DNA from: Algibacter miyuki
GTDB lineage: Bacteria; Bacteroidota; Bacteroidia; Flavobacteriales; Flavobacteriaceae
Reading direction: 5' to 3'
Assembly (NCBI RefSeq): GCF_030409805.1
Contig: NZ_JAUFQP010000004.1
Coordinates: 62,001 to 126,000, forward strand
Length of the DNA: 64,000 nucleotides
In this document: positions 1 to 8,850 of the stretch, one piece after another
Numbering within the stretch: the stretch's first letter is position 1
How the letters are laid out: every line of letters begins with the position of its first letter
Program-made: the position numbers and the translations under genes
The notes under the pieces: generated by a model
Seen by the model: only the letters and a program-made list of their open reading frames with translations
The model's database searches: none
What the model was told of the DNA's origin: nothing

Positions 1-994
1 AGGCTGTAGTTTTTGTACCATATCGGCACACCAAGGAAAATTTATTGCATCGCGCAGTAAAGAGTCTATTTTAAAAGAAGTAGATACGGTGGCTAATATG
101 CCAGATTTTAAAGGGTATTTGTCTGATATTGGTGGGCCAAGTGCCAACATGTATCAAATGAAGGGGAAAGTGCAATCTATATGCGACAAGTGTGTGGCGC
201 CTAGTTGTATTTCGCCTGTTATTTGTAGTAATTTAGATACTTCGCACAAACCGTTAACGGAATTATACCAAGCGGTTGATAGTCATCCAAAAGTAAAAAA
301 ATCATTTATTGGTTCGGGCATTCGTCATGATATGTTGGTGCCTGAGTTTAACAAAAATGCCGATCCTAAGGAGTTAGATGCTTACACAGAAGAGGTGATG
401 ACGAAGCACGTTTCTGGCCGACTAAAAGTAGCGCCAGAACATACTAGTGATCCGGTATTAAAACTGATGCGTAAACCATCGTTTTCGTATTTCCATAAGT
501 TTAAAGAGCGTTTCGATAAAATTAATATTGCTAAAGGTTTAAAGCTGCAGTTGATTCCTTATTTTATATCGAATCATCCCGCTTGTGAAGTGGAAGATAT
601 GGCGAACCTAGCTGCCGAAACCAAAGATATGGGCTTCCAGTTAGAGCAGGTGCAAGGTTTTACGCCAACACCAATGACGGTGGCTACGGTAATTTATTAC
701 AGTGGTTACCATCCATACACACTTAAAAAAGTAAATACGCCTATTACTAGAAAAGAAAAAGATGAACAACACCGTTTTTTCTTCTGGTATAAAGATGAAA
801 ATAAAGACTGGATTAAAAAGACTTTAAACAAATTAGGGCGTCAAGATTTACTTAAAGTATTACTTCCCGAAAAAACAGAGAAGTGGCGTAAAAACACACC
901 AACTGGTGATGCAAAGCATACCTTTGATGATGCTGTTCCGTTTAATAAACGTAAAAACAAGGCAAAGTTTAAGAGTAAGAAGAAACGTCGATAG
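1..994 (+). CDS. ygiQ: YgiQ-family radical SAM protein (3' part, start outside window)
   Basis: The reading frame is open from base 2, so the gene begins upstream of the window; about 330 residues are visible. The visible part begins at GCSFCTI, the last two cysteines of a radical SAM CxxxCxxC cluster, followed by the family-typical AHQGKF and SRS segments. The rest is the radical SAM barrel and the YgiQ C-terminal region, ending in a very basic Lys/Arg-rich tail. YgiQ proteins are uncharacterised radical SAM enzymes, so the reaction is unknown. An internal ATG at 89 could be taken for a start, but the upstream codons clearly continue the domain. About 160 bp without a gene separates it from the carbamoyltransferase. 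Confidence 0.9.
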   Translation, partial: GCSFCTISAHQGKFIASRSKESILKEVDTVANMPDFKGYLSDIGGPSANMYQMKGKVQSICDKCVAPSCISPVICSNLDTSHKPLTELYQAVDSHPKVKKSFIGSGIRHDMLVPEFNKNADPKELDAYTEEVMTKHVSGRLKVAPEHTSDPVLKLMRKPSFSYFHKFKERFDKINIAKGLKLQLIPYFISNHPACEVEDMANLAAETKDMGFQLEQVQGFTPTPMTVATVIYYSGYHPYTLKKVNTPITRKEKDEQHRFFFWYKDENKDWIKKTLNKLGRQDLLKVLLPEKTEKWRKNTPTGDAKHTFDDAVPFNKRKNKAKFKSKKKRR

Positions 995-1155
995 AGACAG
1001 TTGTTACTAAAAAAAACGGCTATTATGAAGTTTAATTTTAATTCATTATAGCTATTTTTCAATGCGATTACAGAATGAAAGAAAAGTCGGATGCAATATG
1101 AAAGATATTATAATATAAATGTTATATTTATAATCTTTTTTTATCTGCTTTTTTT

Positions 1156-2907
1156 ATGAATATAATTGGTGTTTCTTGTTTCTATCACGACTCGGCAGCT
1201 TGTTTGCTAATAAACGGAGTATTAGTGTCCGCAGCACAAGAAGAAAGGTTTACAAGAATTAAACACGATAAGGCATTTCCTGAAAAATCAGTACAGTTTT
1301 GTTTGGAAAGTAATAACTTGACCATTGATGATGTTGATTTAATTGTTTTTTACGAGAAGCCATTTTTGAAGTTCGATAGAATAATAAATACGTTACAATA
1401 TCAGGCGCCTTCTACATTTCAATTATTCAGAAAAACGTTGTTGTCTTGGTTTAAAACCAAATTATGGGTTTCAAGTATTATAAAAACAACTTTAAATTAC
1501 GACGGAGAAATAATTTATACCGAGCATCATGAATCTCATGCTGCGGGTAGTTTTTTTACTTCTCCTTTTGAGGAAGCCGTAATTGTCACCATTGATGGTG
1601 TAGGAGAAAAGGCTTGTACCACAATTTCTGTTGGTAAAGGCAATCAGGTTGAAATTTTAAAGGAACAGCATTATCCGCACTCTATAGGATTGCTATACTC
1701 CGCATTTACACAGTATTGTGGTTTTAGAGTGAATTCTGGGGAGTACAAATTAATGGGTTTAGCGCCTTATGGAAAACCGATTTATAAAGATTTAATTTTA
1801 AGGGAAATTGTTAGTTACGATAGTACAGGTTTAGTGACTTTAAATTTAGACTGTTTTTCTTTTGAAAAAGGAGAGTCGACAATTAATTCAAGATTTTGCG
1901 ACGTATTTAAGAAACCACAAAGGCCCCTAGAGGCTAAGATGGACGATTTTTATTGCGATATTGCGAGCTCTATTCAAGCGGTAGTTGAGGATGTTGTTGT
2001 AGCCTTATTATTGCATGCTAAAGCTATATCTGGGTTAGAAAATGTATGTTTATCTGGAGGTGTAGCTTTAAATTGTAAAGCTAATGGAGAGCTACTCGCA
2101 AAAGCTATTTTTAAAAATATATGGGTACAACCAGCTTCTGGCGATTCGGGGTGCTGTGTTGGTGCAGCCTACGTTGGTTGGTACCATTACTTAAATAAGG
2201 AACGTGTTTATTTAAAAGATACTTTAATAGATCAGGCTTATTTAGGTTCGCAATATACCAATGATGAGGTAGAACGTACATTGCTGAAATACAACGTGAA
2301 TTTTAAAAAAATGACAAATTTTCAGCTTTGTGACTCTGTTTCTAATGCTTTGCAAAATAAATATATAGTGGGTTGGTTTCAAGGTAAAATGGAATTTGGA
2401 CCAAGAGCATTAGGACACAGAAGTATTTTGGCCAGTCCTTTGTTTAAAGACATGAAAACACATGTAAACTTAAACATAAAATTTAGAGAAGGTTTTAGAC
2501 CTTTTGCTCCAATTGTTTTAGAGGAAGATTGTGATGCATGGTTTAACATGCATGACATCACTTCGAAATACATGTTGTTTACAGTAAAAAGTGATAAAAA
2601 AGATAGTATTCCATCTTGCATACATGAAGACAGAACGGCTCGGGTTCAAACATTAAATAAAAGTGAAAACCCGTTATTACATCAATTAATAAAAAACTTC
2701 AAAGATAAAACGGAATGTCCTGTGTTAATTAATACCTCGTTTAATGTTAGGGGAGAACCTATTGTAGAGTCTCCATTAGATGCCTTAAAATGTTTTTTTA
2801 ATACTAAAATGGATGTCCTTGTTTTAGAAAACTATGTGGTGTATAAAACGGATAACGTAAAATTTGATGATAGATTAATTAATATAGAGACTCGTGAATT
2901 GGATTAA
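1156..2907 (+). CDS. NodU/CmcH-family carbamoyltransferase
   Basis: 583 residues, usual family length. It would transfer a carbamoyl group from carbamoyl phosphate, via an ATP-derived carbamoyl-adenylate, to a hydroxyl on a sugar or small molecule. The N-terminal YrdC/Kae1-like ASKHA-type half begins with GVSCFYHDSAACLL and contains the metal-binding His segment TEHHESHAAGSFF near residues 120-132, and GGVALNCKANGEL near 300. The C-terminal carbamoyltransferase domain (about 395-565) has FGPRALGHRSILA. It heads a four-gene cassette with an SxtJ-like protein, a DUF5989 protein and an SGNH protein, a gene order recurring in polysaccharide loci. The acceptor is probably a surface glycan; this is inferred from context only. 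Confidence 0.93.
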   Translation: MNIIGVSCFYHDSAACLLINGVLVSAAQEERFTRIKHDKAFPEKSVQFCLESNNLTIDDVDLIVFYEKPFLKFDRIINTLQYQAPSTFQLFRKTLLSWFKTKLWVSSIIKTTLNYDGEIIYTEHHESHAAGSFFTSPFEEAVIVTIDGVGEKACTTISVGKGNQVEILKEQHYPHSIGLLYSAFTQYCGFRVNSGEYKLMGLAPYGKPIYKDLILREIVSYDSTGLVTLNLDCFSFEKGESTINSRFCDVFKKPQRPLEAKMDDFYCDIASSIQAVVEDVVVALLLHAKAISGLENVCLSGGVALNCKANGELLAKAIFKNIWVQPASGDSGCCVGAAYVGWYHYLNKERVYLKDTLIDQAYLGSQYTNDEVERTLLKYNVNFKKMTNFQLCDSVSNALQNKYIVGWFQGKMEFGPRALGHRSILASPLFKDMKTHVNLNIKFREGFRPFAPIVLEEDCDAWFNMHDITSKYMLFTVKSDKKDSIPSCIHEDRTARVQTLNKSENPLLHQLIKNFKDKTECPVLINTSFNVRGEPIVESPLDALKCFFNTKMDVLVLENYVVYKTDNVKFDDRLINIETRELD

Positions 2908-2932
2908 ATTAACTTATAGTAAAGTGTTGAAC

Positions 2933-3304
2933 ATGAGTTCGACCCCCAAGAAACAAAAAGAATTTGGGTATTTGGTTTTAGTAGTTCTACTAATTGCTTT
3001 AGCAATGTCATTTTATAAAAATGATTTTAGTGTAAACCTAGTGCAGGCGTATTGTGGCTTGGCAATGGTTATCACAGTAGTTATTATGTTTTTTGCTAAG
3101 TTTATTTTTAAACCATTTTTAGTGATATGGTTATTGATAGGAGAGGTTTTAGGAGCTGTTATGAGTGTTTTAGTTATGGGGGTTGTTTATTTTCTTTTGT
3201 TTTCGCCAATAGCAATACTTATGAGGATTTTTAATAAAAAGCCAAATTATAAGGCCGAGTGGAAAACAGTAAATAGAGTAATTGATTATACAAAATTAGG
3301 GTAG
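2933..3304 (+). CDS. SxtJ-like small membrane protein
   Basis: About 123 residues from the ATG at 2933; a GTG at 2894, overlapping the upstream gene by 14 bp, is the longer alternative. The start at 2933 places a short basic segment (TPKKQKEFG) before the first membrane helix. Three to four hydrophobic segments follow: around YLVLVVLLIALAMSF, LAMVITVVIMFFAKF, and a long one from LVIWLLIGEVLG to YFLLFSPIAI. Size, topology and position directly after a carbamoyltransferase and before a DUF5989 gene match the SxtJ family. The biochemical role of SxtJ is not established. It is probably translationally coupled to the carbamoyltransferase. Confidence 0.75.
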   Translation: MSSTPKKQKEFGYLVLVVLLIALAMSFYKNDFSVNLVQAYCGLAMVITVVIMFFAKFIFKPFLVIWLLIGEVLGAVMSVLVMGVVYFLLFSPIAILMRIFNKKPNYKAEWKTVNRVIDYTKLG

Positions 3305-3306
3305 TT

Positions 3307-3465
3307 ATGAGTAAATATGATACAGTAAAACAGTTAGGTGTTTTTTTAATCAAGCAAAAAAAGTTTTGGTTAATCCCCATAGTGATTGTGCTAATATTAC
3401 TTACTTTTTTAGTGGTGTTTGCAGAAAACTCGGTTATTGCTCCGTTTGTTTATACTTTATTTTAA
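3307..3465 (+). CDS. DUF5989 family small membrane protein
   Basis: A 52-residue ORF fills the gap between the SxtJ-like gene (2 bp upstream) and the SGNH gene (3 bp downstream). It has a short charged N-terminus (MSKYDTVKQLGVFLIKQKKF), one membrane helix (WLIPIVIVLILLTFLVVFA) and the ending NSVIAPFVYTLF. The features Lys-Lys-x-Trp-Leu-x-Pro before the helix and the Ala-Pro-Phe-x-Tyr-Thr-Leu-Phe end are what I recognise from DUF5989 proteins, which accompany carbamoyltransferase and SxtJ genes. Tight spacing on both sides supports a real gene. Function unknown; possibly a membrane anchor or partner for the carbamoyltransferase. Confidence 0.85.
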   Translation: MSKYDTVKQLGVFLIKQKKFWLIPIVIVLILLTFLVVFAENSVIAPFVYTLF

Positions 3466-3468
3466 TAA

Positions 3469-4485
3469 ATGCTCTTCTTAAAAAAGGTTTTTAAATTCGG
3501 TTTTAAAGTTTTCATTCTCAGTTTGATTACTTTGTTAATTTTCGAAGTATGCTTTAGACTTAGTGTTATTGATTTTTATAGATTAGAAGCAGAGGCTTTA
3601 AATACTTCTGAAAATTTAAAAGTAGAAAACGCAGTAGATTATCTTGTTTTTGGCGATTCTTTTTCGGCGACTTCTTCGGAAATAAATTACATCGATATGT
3701 TAAGAAAAAGGAATCCAGAACTGTCCTTTTTTAATGTTAGTGTGCCTGGAATAGGCATTAGGGAAGTTAATACTTTTGCCGCAACAAAAATCAGGAAGCA
3801 TAAGCCTAAAGCTATTATTTATCAAATATATGTAGGTAACGATTTGATAGATGTTAATCATTTATGGTGTTTTGAAAACGTTTCCTTATTCAGAAATATG
3901 TATTGGGAAACCTCAGATTATTTGTTGGGTGTTAAGTATTTAAATCAAAAATCAACACTACTAAAGCCAAGAGAAAGTTTAAGGGCGGTTACCATGGCTA
4001 TTGATCAATTTAAGCCAGAGTATTATAATATAAGAACACGACAATATTTAAATTGTAATCCGTCATATTTAGATCATACCGTTAGGTTAAAAGCTAATTT
4101 TAAGGAACGTTATAAGGCGTGGATTGGCCATATGAATGTGTTTTTAGAATCTATACCTAATGATATACCCGTTTATTTAGTTTGGGTGCCACACTGTGGG
4201 CAAGTAAACCAAAGTTATTTAGAAAACATGAAAAGTATGGGAGCTATTTTTAGTGATGATCATGCCTTATCTATGATAAATTATCCGTTTCTTGAAGGCG
4301 CAAAGCAAGATTTAAGTGTGTTTTCAAATGTGAAGCATTTAAATCCGTTAGGTAAGCTGCAAGAAAAAAATACGCCGTCATATCCTTTATATTTTGCAAA
4401 CGATCCTCATTTTAATAAAAACGGCAATGTGGTGTTAAGTGATTTTTTACAAAACCATATTCCATTCTCTAAGAAAACATTTTAA
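3469..4485 (+). CDS. Membrane-anchored SGNH/GDSL-type hydrolase
   Basis: 338 residues. An N-terminal hydrophobic segment (FKVFILSLITLLIFEVCF) would anchor it, with the catalytic domain outside the cytoplasm. Block I is GDS at residues 62-64 (nucleophile Ser64), and the late Asp-x-His dyad is D312-P-H314 followed by FNKNGN. It could be an esterase or an O-acetyl/acyl transferase acting on a glycan. It is the fourth gene of the carbamoyltransferase cassette (3 bp after the DUF5989 gene) and the first of several SGNH genes in this locus. Its 3' end faces the next SGNH gene 8 bp away. Confidence 0.8.
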   Translation: MLFLKKVFKFGFKVFILSLITLLIFEVCFRLSVIDFYRLEAEALNTSENLKVENAVDYLVFGDSFSATSSEINYIDMLRKRNPELSFFNVSVPGIGIREVNTFAATKIRKHKPKAIIYQIYVGNDLIDVNHLWCFENVSLFRNMYWETSDYLLGVKYLNQKSTLLKPRESLRAVTMAIDQFKPEYYNIRTRQYLNCNPSYLDHTVRLKANFKERYKAWIGHMNVFLESIPNDIPVYLVWVPHCGQVNQSYLENMKSMGAIFSDDHALSMINYPFLEGAKQDLSVFSNVKHLNPLGKLQEKNTPSYPLYFANDPHFNKNGNVVLSDFLQNHIPFSKKTF

Positions 4486-4493
4486 AAGTGGTT

Positions 4494-5654
4494 TTATTCT
4501 TGGTTTTCGATAAATTTTGTTTGAGTTAAAGCGGGTTCGATTTCTTTAAAAATACGATCTGCAACAAGTTGGTTTCCGTATTCACCAGTATGGCAGAAAT
4601 CGGTGTAAATTGTTTTTTCAGAAGTATCAAAAACAGTACTAATATCTAAAAAAGTACTGTCGGTTTTCATTAATGCATCTTTTCGAATAATACTATAAGA
4701 TAAATCGTATAAATTCTCGTAGTATTGTTGGTCTCTAAAATAACCTTGTTCAGCTTCTGTTAAGTTTTTCTTCGAATAAACCACAGGTTGCAGAAAATTG
4801 AAAACTTTAAAATTGTAGCTTTTTTCTAAACTTTTTGAAATTTTGACGTAACCTAAAAAGATGTTAGCAATATCTACAGCTAAACTGTCTGGGCGATCAT
4901 CCAATCTCGCATGGATGGTATTGTGTTTTAACTTTCGTTGTATGGTTATTACTAGCCTGCATAAATAACTAGATCTAAGCATGAGTTTAATTCTTTTTTT
5001 GTAGTTGTGTGCTACTTTAAATTCATTCTTTCGATTGTATGCATTTGTAGGTGTGCCAGCTTCGTTATTTTGATGAGCTGAAATAATTTCGTTAACACCA
5101 TCGTAAAAAATCACAATATCTGGAATATTGTTTTTAATAAGCTCCTGTTGCAATTGGATGTTTTCGGTAGCTCGAGTATAACCATGGCAACCAAAATTTG
5201 TAACCTCTACGTTTTTATCTGGGAAATTAGTGTGTATTAATTTAGATAATTCAGACGGAATAGTATGCGCGTCTCTAGAGCCTGCGCTATACATGGTAGA
5301 GCCTCCAAAACAAAATATTTTTAAAGCGTTATCAGAATTTTTTAAACTAGGGTTTTCTGTTTTTCGCAAACCGTTTTCATAAATAGTATTGTGTTTGGCG
5401 TACATTGGTTTAAAACGATAGTGTAAATAAGACTCCCATTCCATATCCTGTAGCCTTAGTTCTCTAAAGATTTCTTTTACCGTTTCTAATTCTACACCAT
5501 CATAAACACCAGTAGCATAGATGCGTTCAGTGTTTTCGTCAACACCACTTTCGTCATGGTAACTGTAATATACTCCTAAAAAAATTTCTAATAAAAGAAA
5601 AATAATAAGTAAGTTTCTGGATATAATTAAGATAAATTTGAGTTTGTTTTTCAC
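4494..5654 (-). CDS. Membrane-anchored SGNH/GDSL-type hydrolase
   Basis: 386 residues with a GTG start (no ATG fits better). The N-terminal membrane segment is FILIISRNLLIIFLLLEIFL. Block I is FGGST at 116-120 with Ser119 as nucleophile. The C-terminal catalytic dyad is D352-F-C-H355 followed by GEYGNQLVADRIF, where the more usual Asn is Gly. It differs from the convergent SGNH gene at 3469 and is more like the GGS subgroup (compare the gene at 22759). It is the last gene of a minus-strand run with acyltransferase-3, methyltransferase and radical SAM genes (spacings 12, 6 and 11 bp), so an operon is likely. It could remove or transfer acyl groups outside the cell membrane. Confidence 0.78.
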   Translation of the reverse strand: MKNKLKFILIISRNLLIIFLLLEIFLGVYYSYHDESGVDENTERIYATGVYDGVELETVKEIFRELRLQDMEWESYLHYRFKPMYAKHNTIYENGLRKTENPSLKNSDNALKIFCFGGSTMYSAGSRDAHTIPSELSKLIHTNFPDKNVEVTNFGCHGYTRATENIQLQQELIKNNIPDIVIFYDGVNEIISAHQNNEAGTPTNAYNRKNEFKVAHNYKKRIKLMLRSSYLCRLVITIQRKLKHNTIHARLDDRPDSLAVDIANIFLGYVKISKSLEKSYNFKVFNFLQPVVYSKKNLTEAEQGYFRDQQYYENLYDLSYSIIRKDALMKTDSTFLDISTVFDTSEKTIYTDFCHTGEYGNQLVADRIFKEIEPALTQTKFIENQE

Positions 5655-5666
5655 GAAGATAAGAGG

Positions 5667-6623
5667 TTATAAAATGTATTTTAATTTCGAATTTAATTGA
5701 ATTAAAAAGTAACTTGCTATAACTGTTAGTATGCTTGTGGCAATAGTTAAAACCGTTGGCGATAATTTAAAATAATTTATGATTAAAAATATGATAAGTG
5801 GGTGTGCTAAATAAATAGCAATGGAATATGCCGATAGTATTTTGCTGTTAATATTAGAAGTGATTTTAAACCGGAAAGCTGAAATAAATAAAACGGGACC
5901 TAGAAGTAAATAGGCTAATTTCATAGTCACTAGTGTTTTATGAGTTAGGAAGTAGTAGTTAACTAAGCAATCTAAAACCAACAATAAGAAACTCATTGCT
6001 AATAAAATATAGAGATGCCTTTTTTTTATTTTGAGATGGAAATTTGTTCGTTTTATAACTAAGCCAATACTTAAAAAGGGCAATCCGTAAAATAAAAAAT
6101 TACGATGTGAAGGTGGGTAATTCATTATTTTATCTAAAAAAGCATAGTTTGAAAATACATGAAATAGACCTAAATATTGAATGCTAACACCTAGAGTATA
6201 TAGAATAATAGCGGAAATAATTAATGTTTTATTCGATAAATTCTGAAAGAAATATAGTAGTAAGCCACCAACTAAAAGTGCTGCTAAGTACCAAAGGTGA
6301 TTAAACCCAAAAAGTATTATAGGTATAACCTTTATAAAGTTAAAATGCGTTAGGTTAAGCCAAAAATACGAATATACAAGCATCCATATTATATAGAGTA
6401 TGGCCACGCGCTTTAACCAAACCTTAATACGATTGTTTTTAAATACCATTAAGAGGAAGAAGCCGTTAGTGCACAGAAAAAATGGAACTGCAATTATAAA
6501 GAGACCATTGATTAAAATTTGATAAACCATTTTGTTCTGATCAAACAAAAAACCACAATGTACTGCCAATACAAATACTGAAAGTATTATTTTTATCGTA
6601 TCAAGAAGTATATTTCGTTCCAT
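5667..6623 (-). CDS. Acyltransferase family 3 membrane protein
   Basis: 318 residues, about ten hydrophobic segments. The opening (ERNILLDTIKIILSVFVLAVHCG) has the family's conserved His after the first helix and an Arg/Asn-rich start. This family O-acylates exported carbohydrates from a cytoplasmic acyl-CoA donor (for example O-acetylation of O-antigen or exopolysaccharide). It lies 12 bp upstream of an SGNH gene in the same operon; in many systems AT3 and SGNH modules work together as separate or fused proteins. The acceptor is not identifiable. Confidence 0.85.
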   Translation of the reverse strand: MERNILLDTIKIILSVFVLAVHCGFLFDQNKMVYQILINGLFIIAVPFFLCTNGFFLLMVFKNNRIKVWLKRVAILYIIWMLVYSYFWLNLTHFNFIKVIPIILFGFNHLWYLAALLVGGLLLYFFQNLSNKTLIISAIILYTLGVSIQYLGLFHVFSNYAFLDKIMNYPPSHRNFLFYGLPFLSIGLVIKRTNFHLKIKKRHLYILLAMSFLLLVLDCLVNYYFLTHKTLVTMKLAYLLLGPVLFISAFRFKITSNINSKILSAYSIAIYLAHPLIIFLIINYFKLSPTVLTIATSILTVIASYFLIQLNSKLKYIL

Positions 6624-6629
6624 ACCAGC

Positions 6630-7295
6630 TTAATTTATGGCTTTTTTTTGAACACTGAATATGTAGTTTTTTTCTTTGTAAACTGTTTTTTCTAAAAGTA
6701 GTTCAAAAAGAAACCCCTTATTAAGAGCGAGCTGTTTAATAGTGTTTAATTTACAATCTTCCGATAAAATCATCCATGTATTAGTTACACTTTGTGTTTC
6801 GAGTTCTTCAAATAAATTCTGGAAATACTCGAAATTTTCACCACAAAACCAGGCACGTTCTTTGTCGTTCTTAGGTTGTTTTGGGTAGTATGGTGGGTTT
6901 ATTATAATATAATCGAAGTGTTGTTTGTTAATGTTTTTAAATAAATCGGAGTAAACAACATCAACAGGAATTTTATTTTTAATTGAAGCTTTTTTTAAGG
7001 CCTCGATAGCAATAAGATTGATGTCTGAAGCTGTAACTTGGGCTCCTTTAGAAGCAGCAAATAACGAAATAATACCAGAGCCACAGCCTAATTCTAGAAA
7101 AGACTGGTTAGTTAAGTTTAACGGTTTTATAAAATCTAATAATATTTTAGTGCTTATGGTAAAATGAGGAGGGAATACCTCGGAGCTAATAGATACTTCA
7201 ATACCTGAATAGGTATATTTTCTTTGTTTTAAATGAAACGTATTAAAAGCTAACTTTGCAATTGGAAATATGATTTTCTTTACTTTTTTGAGCAT
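6630..7295 (-). CDS. Class I SAM-dependent methyltransferase, MTS/PrmC-like
   Basis: 221 residues. The SAM-binding glycine-rich motif is ELGCGSG at residues 68-74, an acidic ribose-binding position follows at D91 (TASDIN), and an NPPY motif lies at 133-136. NPPY is typical of N-methyltransferases acting on planar nitrogen (PrmC, RsmC, TrmN6), although the family also includes small-molecule enzymes. Being inside a tight operon with a radical SAM gene (11 bp upstream) and acyltransferase-3 (6 bp downstream) suggests a role in the same pathway rather than in translation; that is inference. Confidence 0.75.
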   Translation of the reverse strand: MLKKVKKIIFPIAKLAFNTFHLKQRKYTYSGIEVSISSEVFPPHFTISTKILLDFIKPLNLTNQSFLELGCGSGIISLFAASKGAQVTASDINLIAIEALKKASIKNKIPVDVVYSDLFKNINKQHFDYIIINPPYYPKQPKNDKERAWFCGENFEYFQNLFEELETQSVTNTWMILSEDCKLNTIKQLALNKGFLFELLLEKTVYKEKNYIFSVQKKAIN

Positions 7296-7306
7296 ATTTG
7301 AACAAC

Positions 7307-8842
7307 TTATTCTGAATAAAAACCTTCAATTTCGGGTTGACGATATTTCCAAATTTTATGAAGTACTTTAATTTCATAAGGAAATTTATACCAGCCATAT
7401 TTAAATCGATAACCTGAAACGGTCTTTAATATCCATTTTTTATATCCTTTAATTCTAAAATCTGATGTTGTAGGGTAGTAGCCATTTAATACGGTTTCAA
7501 AATTTTGAATTTTATCGATCATATAAGGTTTTAGCCAAGGGGTTAACGGGTTTTTTCTTAAATCGAATTTTTCCCAGCTGGGTTCAATCCATTCCTCTAA
7601 AGTTTCCGGAAACGAAAAACCGGCATCAATAATTTGTTGGTATAATTCCGAACCTTCAGTAGGCACCGGACTGTATAGGTAAATAATTATTTCGGCATGC
7701 GGATTAATGGCTTTTATTTCACGAATAAAATTAATATCCCAAAGTATTTGCTCGTATACCTTTTTTTCGTCTGGACCGGGCAGGCCTAGTACAAATGACA
7801 GTTCGGGTATAATATCTACGTTTTTCATGCGTAGCACAAAATCTTTTATCATTTGACCCGATTGTGTGCCGCCTTTGTTCATTTGTTTTAATACTTCATC
7901 GTTACCCGTTTCTGCGCCCAAAAACATCATTCTGCAACCCGCTTTTCGCATCAATTTTAAATCGTCGTCCGAGTACTTATTTATGGTATCAATTCTACCT
8001 TCGCCCCACCATTGAATATTATCATTTAAAACAAGATTAGAGAACTCTAAAACACGTTTTTTCGAGGTGAAAAAATTATTGTCGTGAAACTCTACAGCAT
8101 CAATGTTGTATTTTTCTTTAAAGAAAGACACATCTTTATAAATGGTAGTCGCTGCTTTGGCTTTCCATTTTGCATTGTAAATTGGGACTACAGCACAAAA
8201 AGAACATGTAAATGGGCAGCCCATACTCGAGTGATAGGCAAACGTTTTTCGACCCATAAAGGTTTTTGCTAAGTAGCTTTCTAGTGGGTAAAAGGTGTTA
8301 AAGTATTCGTAAGGGTATGGCGGTAAGCTATCTTGATCGAGTAAAGCTTCTTTTACTGTTTGAATAATTTCACCTGCATCATTTTTAAAAATTAAGTTTC
8401 TAATTAAACTGAGCTTTTCATCACTTTTATTTTCTAAAACGTCGAGTAATTTTGGGAATGTATTATCGCCAGGGCCATTTATAATATAATCAACATAGCC
8501 GGAATTCATACAAACTTTATATTGATTGGAGGCAAAATAGCCACCCCAAATATTTATAGATTCCGGAAAAAGTTCTTTTATTTTTTTAGCATACGGAATG
8601 GCTTGCTTTAGTTGTGGTCCAGGCATTGCTGTAAGACAAAAATATTTGAATTCGCCAGTTGAAAAGTGTTTAAAAATAACATCCCAGGGGTTGTTTTCTT
8701 TATTGCCATCCACTAAAATGTATTCGTATTTTCCGTGAATTGCCGCTCCAACTTGAATTATAGTATTGGGCAGTCTGTGCTTAGCATTTGCACTTCTTGG
8801 ATTAAATATGATAATTTTATTTCCCATTAGTTTATTTCCCAT
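7307..8842 (-). CDS. B12-binding-type radical SAM protein (first of four)
   Basis: 511 residues. The N-terminal 140 residues form a Rossmann-like B12-binding-type domain (KIIIFNP opening) with no DxHxxG motif visible. The radical SAM cluster is C209-x3-C213-x2-C216 in GCPFTCSFC. A C-terminal extension of about 130 residues is rich in Trp, Tyr and Lys. Such proteins catalyse methylation, rearrangement or ring chemistry on unactivated carbons; the substrate is unknown. The start at 8842 overlaps the upstream stop by one base (TAATG). A second in-frame ATG at 8827 exists because a 15-bp segment is duplicated there, giving MGNKLMGNK at the N-terminus. Confidence 0.85.
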   Translation of the reverse strand: MGNKLMGNKIIIFNPRSANAKHRLPNTIIQVGAAIHGKYEYILVDGNKENNPWDVIFKHFSTGEFKYFCLTAMPGPQLKQAIPYAKKIKELFPESINIWGGYFASNQYKVCMNSGYVDYIINGPGDNTFPKLLDVLENKSDEKLSLIRNLIFKNDAGEIIQTVKEALLDQDSLPPYPYEYFNTFYPLESYLAKTFMGRKTFAYHSSMGCPFTCSFCAVVPIYNAKWKAKAATTIYKDVSFFKEKYNIDAVEFHDNNFFTSKKRVLEFSNLVLNDNIQWWGEGRIDTINKYSDDDLKLMRKAGCRMMFLGAETGNDEVLKQMNKGGTQSGQMIKDFVLRMKNVDIIPELSFVLGLPGPDEKKVYEQILWDINFIREIKAINPHAEIIIYLYSPVPTEGSELYQQIIDAGFSFPETLEEWIEPSWEKFDLRKNPLTPWLKPYMIDKIQNFETVLNGYYPTTSDFRIKGYKKWILKTVSGYRFKYGWYKFPYEIKVLHKIWKYRQPEIEGFYSE

Positions 8843-8850
8843 TAGTTTAT
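8816..8850. repeat. 15-bp tandem duplication across a gene junction
   Basis: The 15-mer TTCCCATTAGTTTAT occurs at 8821-8835 and 8836-8850, preceded by another TTTAT at 8816-8820. Read on the minus strand, each copy contains TAATG, so each copy carries both a stop codon for the upstream methyltransferase frame and a start codon for the radical SAM gene. The duplication keeps the reading frame and adds five residues. Confidence 0.95.
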
